Source: an uncultured Bacteroidales bacterium (GTDB taxonomy: Bacteria > Bacteroidota > Bacteroidia > Bacteroidales > Paludibacteraceae). From it: a stretch of 62,042 nt of DNA. A program made the translations under genes and the position numbers. Location of the stretch: NCBI GenBank assembly GCA_903911085.1, contig CAIWCC010000124.1, forward strand, positions 1 through 62,042. Direction: 5' to 3'. Shown in pieces: positions 38,340 through 46,831 of this stretch; position 1 is the stretch's first letter; every line of letters starts with the position of its first letter. The notes under the pieces are model-generated. The model had not been told where the DNA came from and did not search any database. It worked only from the letters and a program-made list of their open reading frames with translations.

Positions 38340-40297
38340 ATTGCTTGTGCTCCTTGTGTTACAACTCTGGCAAACATCTCAAGCATCTGACTCTCTATGT
38401 CATGCTCACCAGCCTTTAAGTTGGTAGTATGTATGTTAATATAATCCAAAAATTTCTGAATAGTAATGTTTATCGTTTTTGGACCACCGCCCGATATGGC
38501 CGACTCGCTTTTTCCTGCAGATGAAGCATTTTGAGTCGCCAATGACTGCTGATCAGCCAAGAGCTCGGCGTTGGTTTTTCCAGTACTTTTCTTTTCCTTG
38601 GCTTTTGGCAACGCCTTTACAAATGTGGCTACATCAAGCGATGTTCGCATTTGCTGTATTTTTTGCGCCCCAGCTCCAGCGAGGTTTCCCATACCAGGTA
38701 CTTTAGCTAGCAACTCTAATAATTGTTGTACTGGCATCAGTAAAGCATCTATCAGAACAAATCCTATTCGCTTTATTCCTGCAATAAAACCACCTGCAGT
38801 AAATGCATTGGTAATCGAATCCCAGTGACGTGCAAATGATGCAATAATATTAATTATCATACCAAACGGTCCCATAATCAATGTCAAAGCCGCACCCCAC
38901 TGATCATAATATTTTATTGCCACCACTATCATTGCCACAAGTGCGGCAATCCCCAATACCATTAACCCTATTGGATTAGCATTCAGTGCGGCATTTAATA
39001 GCCACTGCGCGCCAGTCCATAAATTGGTAACTGCTATTATTATTCCGCCCCAAAATGCTTGTAAACCTTGCGTAACCAATAATCGTTTAGCCCATAAATC
39101 AGTTGCCATAATAGCTATTTTATTGGCATTGTACGAAATAGTAAGAACGCTCACCACTCCAACTAATGTCCAGAGTACCGGATTTCCATTGGATAATTCG
39201 CCTACAAATGACTTCACTAAGCCAACTAACCCTGCCAATATATCTACGGTAGTAGCTATTGCTGGCATCCAACTTTCAATCATTGGCAGCATTTTACTAC
39301 CAAATTCAATCGCCATCGACAGCAACGGCATAAAGGCAGTTCCGGCACTTACTTTAAATTCATTCCAGGCACCCGATAAGGCTTGCATTTTCCCAGCTGG
39401 AGTTTTGGCAATAGTTGCAAGCATGTTGTTGAAAGTTCCACCCTCACTAGTAGCATCCTTAAATGCTTGCTGAACCATGGCAAAACTGATATTCCCATTT
39501 TCCATTTCTTTTCGCAGGTCGCCCATCGATTTACCTGTTCGCTTACTCATTTCCTGCAGCGGATTAAATCCGGCAGTTACAAACTGTAATAAATCCTGTC
39601 CCATAAGTTTACCCGCTGCCCTGGTTTGCGAAAACGCCAATGTCAATGAACCTAATTTTGCAGGATCGCCCATGCTTATATCGCCAAGCATTTTCATATT
39701 TGGCATTACTTCAGTACTTTTAAAACCAAAACCCATCATGGTTTGAGCATTTTTAAATACTTCGGGTCCAAGGATGGTATCTTTCTGATACTTAATTAAG
39801 TCCTTCGACAGTGCATCACCCGCACCTTGGCTTCCGGCTAGTACGCTGAATGAGGTTAGTACCTGTTGTCGTTCCAATGCTTTGCTGAATGTTTCGCCAA
39901 AAAAAGAACCCGCTGCATAAGCCACTGTAGCTATAGCTGCTGGACCTGCAAACTTTGCCATTCCTGCCATTCCAAGCAATCCACCGCCCGAACCTGAACC
40001 GCTGCCACCAGTATTAATATTTCCACTATGTCGCGATGCCTGCCGTTGCAATGCTGCCAGTTCACGTCTCGCTTCACGTATTTGTCTCGGAATAGTAGAG
40101 CTGGCTATTGTATTTTCTACAGCACGTATTTGAGTTTGCAATGCATTGTAGCTTTGCCCCAATACCCTGTTATGTCCTGCAAGTTGATGAGCCAAGTTAT
40201 TTGCATTCGCAAAGGTTGTGCGAGCCGTTGTGCCGAATTGTCTCAGCTCACTACTTGCCATATCCTTAAACCTCAATGCAAATTCTACTATATTCAT
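38336..40297 (-). CDS. Tape measure protein
   Basis: 653 residues. An N-terminal coiled coil with ARRELAALQRQASR, glycine-rich linker, SGAWNEFKVSAGTAFMPLL, and a central hydrophobic block (about 340-520) with several membrane-like segments are typical of tape measures with a tape-meas_lam/TP901-like core. It sets tail length; the small size implies a fairly short tail. It lies directly behind the frameshifting chaperone gene, the usual order. Confidence 0.88.
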   Translation of the reverse strand: MNIVEFALRFKDMASSELRQFGTTARTTFANANNLAHQLAGHNRVLGQSYNALQTQIRAVENTIASSTIPRQIREARRELAALQRQASRHSGNINTGGSGSGSGGGLLGMAGMAKFAGPAAIATVAYAAGSFFGETFSKALERQQVLTSFSVLAGSQGAGDALSKDLIKYQKDTILGPEVFKNAQTMMGFGFKSTEVMPNMKMLGDISMGDPAKLGSLTLAFSQTRAAGKLMGQDLLQFVTAGFNPLQEMSKRTGKSMGDLRKEMENGNISFAMVQQAFKDATSEGGTFNNMLATIAKTPAGKMQALSGAWNEFKVSAGTAFMPLLSMAIEFGSKMLPMIESWMPAIATTVDILAGLVGLVKSFVGELSNGNPVLWTLVGVVSVLTISYNANKIAIMATDLWAKRLLVTQGLQAFWGGIIIAVTNLWTGAQWLLNAALNANPIGLMVLGIAALVAMIVVAIKYYDQWGAALTLIMGPFGMIINIIASFARHWDSITNAFTAGGFIAGIKRIGFVLIDALLMPVQQLLELLAKVPGMGNLAGAGAQKIQQMRTSLDVATFVKALPKAKEKKSTGKTNAELLADQQSLATQNASSAGKSESAISGGGPKTINITIQKFLDYINIHTTNLKAGEHDIESQMLEMFARVVTQGAQAI

Positions 40298-40299
40298 TT

Positions 40300-40345
40300 C
40301 CTAATTATTAATTGTCAATTGTTAATTATTAATTATTAATTGGAT
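40300..40345. repeat. AT-rich heptamer array (TTAATTA/TCAATTG)
   Basis: Six or so 7-bp units lie between the tape measure start and the chaperone extension; the extension stop codon (40336-40338) lies inside the array. Confidence 0.75.
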
Positions 40346-40910
40346 TTCCCAACTCCCTTTTTCCACCAGTTTATTGCTATCCCGGTACGATAATAAAACA
40401 TTTCATCATCCCACTGAGACAATGGGGCATGCCCCATTGCATTAGCTCCGAACCACATCAAGCCGAACACTGTCATTGTTTCCAATTCATGTTCGGCTTT
40501 TTGTCCTTTTTCTAAAGCCTGTAAAAATTGCTTTTTTTTAGCTCTACCACGTTTTGCAACTGAAGCATTGCACTTATAAAGTAGTCCTCATCATTGATTA
40601 ATTCAGTGTCGCCGTCAAGCCACAATTCATTAAGCAAGTAATCAGTTGCTTTATCCAATCCCATTTCAGGGTTGGCCACCATCATGCTGAAGGTAGCCAC
40701 TTCTGAAGCACCAATAGGGCGAAGTACCGCCAACTTTTCTTCTACTACCACTACATTCAATTGACGTGGAGAATATTGGTTTTTCCATTCGGTAAACTTA
40801 GCACCAAATCGTTCCATCAGTTGAGCCTCCATAGCAGCACGTTGTGATACTATTAAATCTTTTGCTTTTTGTGCAGCCTCTTTTTGCTGTAAATCTTTAT
40901 CTTTTTTCAT
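40336..40910 (-). CDS. Tail assembly chaperone, -1 frameshift product
   Basis: The zero frame reaches the slippery run A_AAA_AAA at 40539-40533 (eight A in the sense strand), where a -1 slip enters a frame open to 40336. The product would have about 126 + 65 residues. The extension contains KAEHELETMTVFGLMWFGANAM and ends VGKSN. Tailed phages commonly make gpG and gpGT proteins this way just upstream of the tape measure gene, exactly the place here. The extension carries an in-frame GGGGCATGCCCC palindrome (40420-40439). Confidence 0.78.
40420..40439. repeat. GGGGCATGCCCC palindrome, copy 1
   Basis: Perfect 20-bp palindrome CAATGGGGCATGCCCCATTG, in frame in the chaperone extension where it encodes MGHAPL. 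Confidence 0.9.
40512..40910 (-). CDS. Tail assembly chaperone, short form
   Basis: 132 residues read without frameshift, ending KKSNFYRL. Charged helical N-terminus (QKEAAQKAKDLIVSQRAAM) and a compact core (RPIGASEVATFSMMV, YLLNELWLDGD) as in myophage chaperones. It helps load the tape measure during tail assembly; the short and long forms are normally made in a fixed ratio. Confidence 0.8.
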   Translation of the reverse strand: MKKDKDLQQKEAAQKAKDLIVSQRAAMEAQLMERFGAKFTEWKNQYSPRQLNVVVVEEKLAVLRPIGASEVATFSMMVANPEMGLDKATDYLLNELWLDGDTELINDEDYFISAMLQLQNVVELKKSNFYRL

Positions 40911-40944
40911 TTTTGTGTGTTATTTTTTGTTTGTCAATAGTCTT

Positions 40945-40987
40945 AAAAGTCACCACCGTCCCCATTTAAAGGATAGTGGCGACTTTT
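40945..40987. terminator. Hairpin between tail tube and chaperone genes
   Basis: AAAAGTCACCAC and GTGGCGACTTTTT arms; could lower expression of genes behind the tube gene. Confidence 0.55.
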
Positions 40988-40997
40988 TGAAAAAATC

Positions 40998-41435
40998 TTA
41001 AATCGATACTATATCCATCGATATCCAGGGCAATGTCACTTCGCGCATCTTAGCTCCTTGTTCCATTGCACCACCCACTTCAGTAAATCCAATGCCAATC
41101 ACCGTCACCATAGTAACAGGCTCAAGCTTTGTCTTCTGAAATTTAATTGTAGCCACAATAGCTTCGTGAGGTACTGCCGCAATATCATCATAGCCTGCTG
41201 TTCTAGCCGCTTTGTTCAGCGCATCCACTTCAAATCCCAACAATTTGAAATTGCCTTCACACTTTACATTCCCTTCCGAGATGTCAATTGCGTGTTGGCC
41301 AGCACCATAAAGTGCCTCCTTTTCAGTTGTTTTTTTGTACTCCCAGCCGCGTAGTCCTTTGATTACACGACCTAATAATTTTAGTTCTGATTGGTGCCAT
41401 GCACATTCTGAACTCCGTATATTTGGATTAGGCAT
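40998..41435 (-). CDS. Tail tube protein
   Basis: 145 residues, beta-rich, beginning MPNPNIRSSECAWHQSELKLLGRVI. It lies one base behind the sheath stop and before the chaperones, the position of the tube gene in contractile phages. IVATIKFQKTKLEPVTMVTVIGIGF fits tube-like beta sheets. Call mostly by order and size. Confidence 0.75.
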   Translation of the reverse strand: MPNPNIRSSECAWHQSELKLLGRVIKGLRGWEYKKTTEKEALYGAGQHAIDISEGNVKCEGNFKLLGFEVDALNKAARTAGYDDIAAVPHEAIVATIKFQKTKLEPVTMVTVIGIGFTEVGGAMEQGAKMREVTLPWISMDIVSI

Positions 41436-41436
41436 A

Positions 41437-42579
41437 TTATGCAGTTATTGAGGCCGTCAAGCCAAGGGTTATTGTTATCCAAGTCAAGTATCCAAGCGGA
41501 AGTACGCTCACCGAAATTGCCAAAGTAGAGGTATTAATCAAGTCCTGATTAGTATCAATCTTTACTTGTACGCCAGAAATTTGTTCGCTCATTTTAGAAC
41601 GTATAGCCGATTTTATCACCGTTTCCAAATCATTGGCATCCGTGTCATTAATCGTTCCGTCAGCATTCATACGTATATAGTCCTCAATGTAAGGAGCCGA
41701 TGCAATAGCAGCTATGCGCTGCGCTTTGTCAATCACACGGCCATGCACCAATATGTTGAAGTCATCAGCAGCACACATATTATCACGTCCAAAATAATAG
41801 CCGGAAAGTCCGGCACGTTTGTGGAAGGTCAAGAACCCGGCATCGTGAAGCGTTGTCATATCCAAGCGTTCATCAATACTTTTAGTTCCAACATAAATGT
41901 TTTGAACTGATAAAGCACCATTTTGACCTGAACCCAATTTTACATGAGCACCATATTTTACAGCACGAGCCAAAGCAAGTGTAACAGCAGCAGAACCATT
42001 AGCGGTAGTGCCACCAAGCACCACACTTGCAAAACCGTTGGTTGCTGTATTCGGACTGTACGCGTTTGCCGTGTTTTCATTGGCCACTCTACCTTCAATA
42101 AATAACCTTACTGGCATGTTGGCAACTTGTCGCGCAGCCAGTAGCGTTTTACTAGCCGTTACAGCGGCAGCCACATCACTGTCCAGGAATGCAGCGCCGG
42201 CATTATATCCTGCCACTGGCTTACGAGCCACAGCTACAAGGTTTACCGATGTTTGAGCCTGCAATAATTTGATAAGTCCACTAGCGTTGGTAGAAGTCAC
42301 CACATCCGTCATAGTAGCAGTTTCAGCCACACCCATCACGTATATCAATTGATTTCCACCCAATTCATTGTAGTACACCTGAAGCAAACCATAAATAAAC
42401 GGTTCGGCTGCAAGGGTAAATCCTTTCGATATAGCATCGGCCAAACTGTAAATTAGCTTCACAGCTCCGATAAGTCCCGCAGTGCTCGCTGTAGCCACTA
42501 AGGCCGGAACACCGTCGAGCACGGAAACCTGACCTTGCAGATTTCCGCTTTCTACGTTTATACTTACTCCTGGGAACAT
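41437..42579 (-). CDS. Tail sheath protein (DUF2586-like)
   Basis: 380 residues. MFPGVSINVESGNL at the start, the VALVA-type core and the C-terminal block VIDKAQRIAAIASAPYIEDYIRMNADGTI / LPLGYLTWITITLGL fit the DUF2586 sheath family of Bacteroidetes contractile phages. It shows the phage is a myovirus. Confidence 0.83.
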   Translation of the reverse strand: MFPGVSINVESGNLQGQVSVLDGVPALVATASTAGLIGAVKLIYSLADAISKGFTLAAEPFIYGLLQVYYNELGGNQLIYVMGVAETATMTDVVTSTNASGLIKLLQAQTSVNLVAVARKPVAGYNAGAAFLDSDVAAAVTASKTLLAARQVANMPVRLFIEGRVANENTANAYSPNTATNGFASVVLGGTTANGSAAVTLALARAVKYGAHVKLGSGQNGALSVQNIYVGTKSIDERLDMTTLHDAGFLTFHKRAGLSGYYFGRDNMCAADDFNILVHGRVIDKAQRIAAIASAPYIEDYIRMNADGTINDTDANDLETVIKSAIRSKMSEQISGVQVKIDTNQDLINTSTLAISVSVLPLGYLTWITITLGLTASITA

Positions 42580-42580
42580 A

Positions 42581-42994
42581 CTATTCTACAGTTAGAGTGT
42601 TTTTGAACTCGGTCAACGCTGCAATGAACGTATCTTGTTTTTTGTCGGAAGTTACTAGTGCAAATCCTTTTACGTAACCTTTCAGGGCTTCGTATTTAAT
42701 GGCAGTGATATCTGATTCAGCTTTGAATGTTTCCAAAAGAACTGCATAAGCTTTTTCGGCTTCCTCTTTTGCTTTCAATTCGTCAGCAGCTTTTTGCAAC
42801 TCCAGTTCTTCACTGTCAACTGTCAATTCTTCACTGTCAACTTTTTCAGCCATTACCTTGGCGCGAGTGTACTTTACCGTATCACCCTTACTAAAGCTAT
42901 CAGCAGCTCCACGTGTGTGAAACAACACACCATCATTTTCAAACACCTCATCGCTTTGTGGGTATCGGTCGAAATAATCTTTAATTTTTTCCAT
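42581..42994 (-). CDS. Head-tail region protein with in-frame repeats
   Basis: 137 residues, acidic, with a coiled-coil stretch (ELQKAADELKAKEEAEKAYAVL). Residues about 51-63 repeat VDSEEL twice, produced by in-frame direct repeats at 42793-42842. No family recognised. One base upstream of the sheath gene; possibly a connector or completion protein. Confidence 0.6.
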   Translation of the reverse strand: MEKIKDYFDRYPQSDEVFENDGVLFHTRGAADSFSKGDTVKYTRAKVMAEKVDSEELTVDSEELELQKAADELKAKEEAEKAYAVLLETFKAESDITAIKYEALKGYVKGFALVTSDKKQDTFIAALTEFKNTLTVE

Positions 42995-43002
42995 ATCTGT
43001 TT

Positions 43003-43476
43003 TTAAATAGACGTTTTTATTTTATTGTAAATTGCCAATACCAATAAGAGAATGAAAATTCCACCTCCCCACATAAGTACTTTTTGCCACCAGTTGAGTT
43101 CATTTGTTACCACTGGAACTTCAACTCTGTATGGTTTCTCCAGATAACGAATAGTTTCTTTCGACGGTAAATAAACCGTGTCTGGTTTCGTTTTGGATTT
43201 ATAGTCCAACTTTGCCACTTTCCCTGGAGTAAATTTTATCTGAGTGCTTACACGCTTAGACTTTTCCTCCGAAAGTGCTTTCATTACAACCTGATTAGTA
43301 GAGTCGCATTCAAATAGCGCTTCAAGTACCGAACTGTCAGCTGGGAGTTGAATAGGAACCAACCTTTCAACTATCCGAATGCTGTCTTTAAATACCTGAG
43401 GTGGCGCTATCTGTTTTACAGTACGGCAACCAACCAGTGAAGTAATAAGTACCAGGAATATCAATAGTCGTTTCAT
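43003..43476 (-). CDS. Unimolecular spanin-like lipoprotein
   Basis: 157 residues from the ATG at 43476. N-terminal lipobox ITSLVGC, a periplasmic stretch of about 110 residues, and a C-terminal membrane helix (WQKVLMWGGGIFILLLVLAIYN). A lipidated N-terminus plus a C-terminal inner-membrane anchor is the layout of u-spanins, which fuse inner and outer membranes at lysis. Located 2 bp behind the endolysin gene. Confidence 0.75.
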   Translation of the reverse strand: MKRLLIFLVLITSLVGCRTVKQIAPPQVFKDSIRIVERLVPIQLPADSSVLEALFECDSTNQVVMKALSEEKSKRVSTQIKFTPGKVAKLDYKSKTKPDTVYLPSKETIRYLEKPYRVEVPVVTNELNWWQKVLMWGGGIFILLLVLAIYNKIKTSI

Positions 43477-43478
43477 AA

Positions 43479-44057
43479 CTATATCCACCTACTAACTTTA
43501 TAAATCTGGCTCTTTAGCCTTCGCTTACTGTATACCCCATCACCTTCACGACTTCCGGCCTCATTTGTATTGCCTTCCACCGTTATGCAGGAACTGTTTT
43601 TTTGTGGCCATTTATCTATAAACCCAACATGTGCTATTCGCCCTTTATTACTAAAATAAATCCCAAATACATCCGCTCGATCGGGTATTCTGTTTGTTGC
43701 TGATCCTCGCGTATAAATTGTATTGCTATTTGGAAACCACGTAGGACTATAACCGGATATAACTGTAGATACATTAACTTGCTTATAGGTCCAACAGACA
43801 AAAGCAGCACACCAGGGATTTCCCTTGGTCAATTTAGCAGCCTGTAAATACTGAACTACTCGTACACCGTCATTATGCCCAGTCAGCTCTCTGACTCCAA
43901 TTTCAGCGGTATAAGTGGTTGCAATGGCAGTTTGTAAAGAAACTGCGCTCTTATCCCCATTCAGGGGATTGGGGGTTACCGTAGCGTGTACGACAAAGCA
44001 ACTAAGCAAAAGAGCAATAAGAAGAAAACCCCGTAGGCAAATTTTAATTTTTCCCAT
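43479..44057 (-). CDS. CHAP-type endolysin with signal sequence
   Basis: 192 residues. N-terminal hydrophobic export or SAR-like signal (FLLIALLLSCFVVHA). CHAP/NlpC-like catalytic residues: Cys in GNPWCAAFVCW, His in GRIAHVGFI and Asn in VEGNTNEAG. Cleaves peptidoglycan at lysis. Its first 82 bp overlap the membrane protein gene upstream in another frame, so one stretch of DNA encodes two hydrophobic segments. Confidence 0.85.
   Translation of the reverse strand: MGKIKICLRGFLLIALLLSCFVVHATVTPNPLNGDKSAVSLQTAIATTYTAEIGVRELTGHNDGVRVVQYLQAAKLTKGNPWCAAFVCWTYKQVNVSTVISGYSPTWFPNSNTIYTRGSATNRIPDRADVFGIYFSNKGRIAHVGFIDKWPQKNSSCITVEGNTNEAGSREGDGVYSKRRLKSQIYKVSRWI
43955..43978. repeat. CCCC-loop-GGGG interspersed repeat inside the endolysin gene
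   Basis: CCCCATTCAGGGGATTGGGGGT resembles the CCCCTTTAGGGGTTAGGGG elements at 56099 and 57383. Here it is in frame and encodes TPNPLNGD at the end of the signal region. Confidence 0.6.
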
Positions 44058-44353
44058 GATGATAAGAGTGTAAATGTTGTTTTTAAATCGTTTTTTAGAA
44101 ATTTGCGTGCAGTTCCAAATAGTAGTCCCATCACCAACCAGGCAATGGATAAATAAATAAGCAACTGCAAAATTGAAAAAATAGGAATCTGAAACACGCC
44201 TGCATCAAAAACCGCGGATGTTGGGTCTACCCAACGTAGAACCGTTATACTTGCAACCCATATCGCCAATGCTCCCGGTATGCTGAGCACCTCCGGATAT
44301 TTTTTTAGAAATGATTGAATTGCCAATAAAATGGTATTTAAAAAGTGTTTCAT
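43976..44353 (-). CDS. Holin-like membrane protein
   Basis: 125 residues with three membrane segments (about 25-42, 58-80, 105-122). Lies directly before the endolysin and overlaps it, a typical holin position. No named holin family recognised. Confidence 0.68.
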   Translation of the reverse strand: MKHFLNTILLAIQSFLKKYPEVLSIPGALAIWVASITVLRWVDPTSAVFDAGVFQIPIFSILQLLIYLSIAWLVMGLLFGTARKFLKNDLKTTFTLLSSWEKLKFAYGVFFLLLFCLVALSYTLR

Positions 44354-44355
44354 TG

Positions 44356-44670
44356 TTATTTAATTAGTGATGTGAATATGTTTTGTAAACCTGATCCAAC
44401 CAATACAAGAACTGCCGAAACTACCAACCAAAAAGCTTTTGGATATTTAGAAAAAAAACTAACTACTTCCAATCCTTTGAATCGGTCATCAGTCTTTTTT
44501 TTATTGTCAGAAATGGCAGCTAATAGTTCCTCATGGCGCTGTTTATTCTCCGCATCCATACTCGAGAACTTAGTGTCTACCATTTGAGCCAACAGCTTTA
44601 TAGATATACCAGTTTTACTGGTTGTACCATTCAGCACTGTTTCAATTGCTCGTTGTAAGTCTTCACCCAT
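44356..44670 (-). CDS. Small tail-anchored membrane protein of the lysis region
   Basis: 104 residues: charged helical N-terminus (SSMDAENKQRHEELLAAISDNKKK) and one C-terminal membrane helix (FWLVVSAVLVLVGSGLQNIF). Two bp before the holin-like gene; could be an antiholin or second holin. Unproven. Confidence 0.6.
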   Translation of the reverse strand: MGEDLQRAIETVLNGTTSKTGISIKLLAQMVDTKFSSMDAENKQRHEELLAAISDNKKKTDDRFKGLEVVSFFSKYPKAFWLVVSAVLVLVGSGLQNIFTSLIK

Positions 44671-44691
44671 AATTGTACAGTTTTAAACAAA

Positions 44692-44744
44692 AAGGGCGGT
44701 TTGTAGAGACGAGGCATGCCTCGTCTCATTATCATTCCGCCCTT
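44692..44744 (-). terminator. Capsid gene terminator with an inserted palindrome in its loop
   Basis: AAGGGCGG (44692-44699) and CCGCCCTT (44737-44744) arms followed on the minus strand by TTTT. The loop holds a 22-bp palindrome GAGACGAGGCATGCCTCGTC+TC at 44706-44727. Confidence 0.8.
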
Positions 44745-44763
44745 CACACACACGGTTTTATGT

Positions 44764-45744
44764 TTAGGCTGTAGCAGCTTGTCTAATTACAAGTACACCT
44801 TTCCAGTCACCTCTGCGACAACGGCCACCAAATTTCACCAACGCGCTGAAAATATCACCGTAATACGATGGATTATCATTGTCTTGGAATGGCTTAGTAT
44901 CACCCTGTGCTTTCGCTACAGCTAGTTTTTGCCAGCAAAGAGAACCAAGATTATCAGTAGCAGCCAAAGCAGCTCCCGGAACATTCAATACACCTCCGGT
45001 AGTGAATGATAATACACTCGAACGCTCCATAATGCTGAACCCTGCAAATTTACCTACTACGCCATTGGCCAAATCGGCCGAGGCTTGAAATGCTGCCATT
45101 TGGTTAGCACTCAACGAGTCAATAAATTGTTGGTACTGGTAGCTTTCAATCATTGCGAAACGATCTTCTTTTGGCACACCTGATTTGTTCATCTTAGCCT
45201 GAGCCAATTGAAGTTCTTTGTACGTGAATGCCAAACGGGTTCCTGTTTGTCCGTCTTCAGCATTTACTGCAGCAGCAGCTCCCGAAGTTGGGATGATATT
45301 TGCAGCAGGGATCACATCGGCAGCATACAAGCCAGTACCTGTGTTCAATTTCAAGCCATGTACCCAGTTCCAAATCATCCAGTCGCCAGCAGCTTCCGCC
45401 AAAGTGGCCACGTGGTCGTTCAATACTGAATCGGTTTTTGCGTACGAGTTTTCATTCTCCTCATGCCAAGTTACGTGAGTTGGGTCAGTCGTATACACAT
45501 CCAATGGATAAGTAATATGACTATCTCCACGTTGCACGATAGTGCCAGGAAACGAAGAGCGGTTTTTTACTACGCTTGGACTTGTACCGGCTTGTGGAAT
45601 ATGAACTACACTACCACCAAGCACGTTGCTTGATTCGTCAACCGCACAAGCTAAGTGCGGATTGGTTTTGCGTAATTTCTCTACAATGTATGCCGAGAAA
45701 ATTTCTACAGGGATAGCGCTTATTGCGCCTGAATTAATAGCCAT
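44764..45744 (-). CDS. Major capsid protein
   Basis: 326 residues. AINSGAISAIPVEIFSAYIVEKLRK at the start and the RSSFPGTIVQRGDSHITYPLD / VVGKFAGFSIMERSSVL segments are typical of HK97-fold capsids of this phage group. No long N-terminal scaffold arm, because scaffold and protease are encoded upstream. It has its own strong terminator, consistent with high expression. Confidence 0.85.
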   Translation of the reverse strand: MAINSGAISAIPVEIFSAYIVEKLRKTNPHLACAVDESSNVLGGSVVHIPQAGTSPSVVKNRSSFPGTIVQRGDSHITYPLDVYTTDPTHVTWHEENENSYAKTDSVLNDHVATLAEAAGDWMIWNWVHGLKLNTGTGLYAADVIPAANIIPTSGAAAAVNAEDGQTGTRLAFTYKELQLAQAKMNKSGVPKEDRFAMIESYQYQQFIDSLSANQMAAFQASADLANGVVGKFAGFSIMERSSVLSFTTGGVLNVPGAALAATDNLGSLCWQKLAVAKAQGDTKPFQDNDNPSYYGDIFSALVKFGGRCRRGDWKGVLVIRQAATA

Positions 45745-45750
45745 AGCTTA

Positions 45751-46683
45751 TTAGTCTTTTTTAAGAGTTTTGTAAAAATCTGGATAATTCTTTTTTACGT
45801 CGGCTAAGTCGCCAGACAGGTACAGATCGTTGAACGATTTTCCTACGTATTTTTCAGGAATAGTGTCAGAACCTTCGCCACTAACAATTACCTGAGCATG
45901 CATACCATCAACCAAATCTTTCAATCCGGTAGGGTTTCCATTATACGACACACGAAGTTTATCGGATAAATCTTTTGTCAACTTACGGTCAGTCATACCT
46001 TGTGTAAGGATGGCCTCCACTTCTTTTCCTGTAGTTTCAGCTTTCAGGTCCAACAAATCCTTTTCGGCTTTGTCAGTTCTTTTCGCTTTGTCTACCAAGT
46101 CAGTCAATACCACACCCACTTGATCGGGAGTTGCATCATCTTTCAAATCGAGCAACTTTTTTTGCTCCGGGGTTAAATTCAAATCTGGCATTTGAGTTTG
46201 ATTTTGATTATTAATAATATGTTGTTTGTTATCACTTAAATCCATTAGTACATTGTCTGTTTCATCATATAGGCAACCCAACGAACTAAAGTTACCAGGG
46301 ATGTCAACTATTGCTATTTCTCGCGGAAACCACTTTGTTACAGTTATTCCAATTTGCCCCTCTATTTTCATACTAGGGTCATCGCTCCACTCAAGTGCCA
46401 CTATTTTTCCACAACTGGCAGCATCATAAAAGCCATCTTCCATTTGTTGCGCTAAATCAGGAAACTTAGTCACATTTACTACCGGTGTTCCGTAAAGCTT
46501 GTCACCTTCAAATCGGAAGTCTTCCCAGCGCACAGCCACACCATCATCCCTGTCATGCATCAATGAACCAATAGCCGGCTTAAATCTGTCAAGCAGTAAG
46601 CCTTCAGTTAATAGACGGTAGCCATATACATTTACCGAGTTGTCGGTCAAGCAATATTCTTTATTTAGTTTCTGTTGTGCCAT
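45751..46683 (-). CDS. Prohead protease with scaffold-like tail
   Basis: 310 residues. The N-terminal half has LMHDRDDGVAV (likely catalytic His) and FYDAASCGKIVAL (likely catalytic Ser), as in prohead serine proteases. The C-terminal half is acidic, coiled-coil-like scaffold (LTPEQKKLLDLKDDATPDQ, KRTDKAEKDLLDLKAE). A protease-scaffold arrangement like Mu gpI/Z. Six bp before the capsid gene. Confidence 0.75.
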   Translation of the reverse strand: MAQQKLNKEYCLTDNSVNVYGYRLLTEGLLLDRFKPAIGSLMHDRDDGVAVRWEDFRFEGDKLYGTPVVNVTKFPDLAQQMEDGFYDAASCGKIVALEWSDDPSMKIEGQIGITVTKWFPREIAIVDIPGNFSSLGCLYDETDNVLMDLSDNKQHIINNQNQTQMPDLNLTPEQKKLLDLKDDATPDQVGVVLTDLVDKAKRTDKAEKDLLDLKAETTGKEVEAILTQGMTDRKLTKDLSDKLRVSYNGNPTGLKDLVDGMHAQVIVSGEGSDTIPEKYVGKSFNDLYLSGDLADVKKNYPDFYKTLKKD

Positions 46684-46692
46684 TGGGTTGAT

Positions 46693-46797
46693 TTATGATG
46701 CAAAATTCCAATATATTTTCAACCCCTCAAAAAAGTACTGCCATTTTGACACGAATTTTTTTATATCTGCTCTAAAATCCTCAATTTTGCACCATAA
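46693..46797. promoter_or_regulatory. Divergent late promoter region with twin elements
   Basis: AATTTTGCATCATAA on the minus strand (46707-46693) and AATTTTGCACCATAA on the plus strand (46783-46797) match at 14 of 15 positions. Each points at one of the divergent head operons, 10 and 35 bp from the start codons. The ATTTTGC core resembles the host -7 box, but no common -33 TTG is seen, so a phage activator may be needed. A degenerate palindrome copy lies at 46811-46826. Confidence 0.6.
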
Positions 46798-46831
46798 TAA
46801 CACAAACAACGGGGCAAGCCCCATTGACAAT

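Noticed and set aside
46640-46831. N-terminal extension of the small terminase-like gene
   Set aside because: It would overlap the divergent promoter region and the start of the protease gene; the HTH protein starts naturally at 46832.
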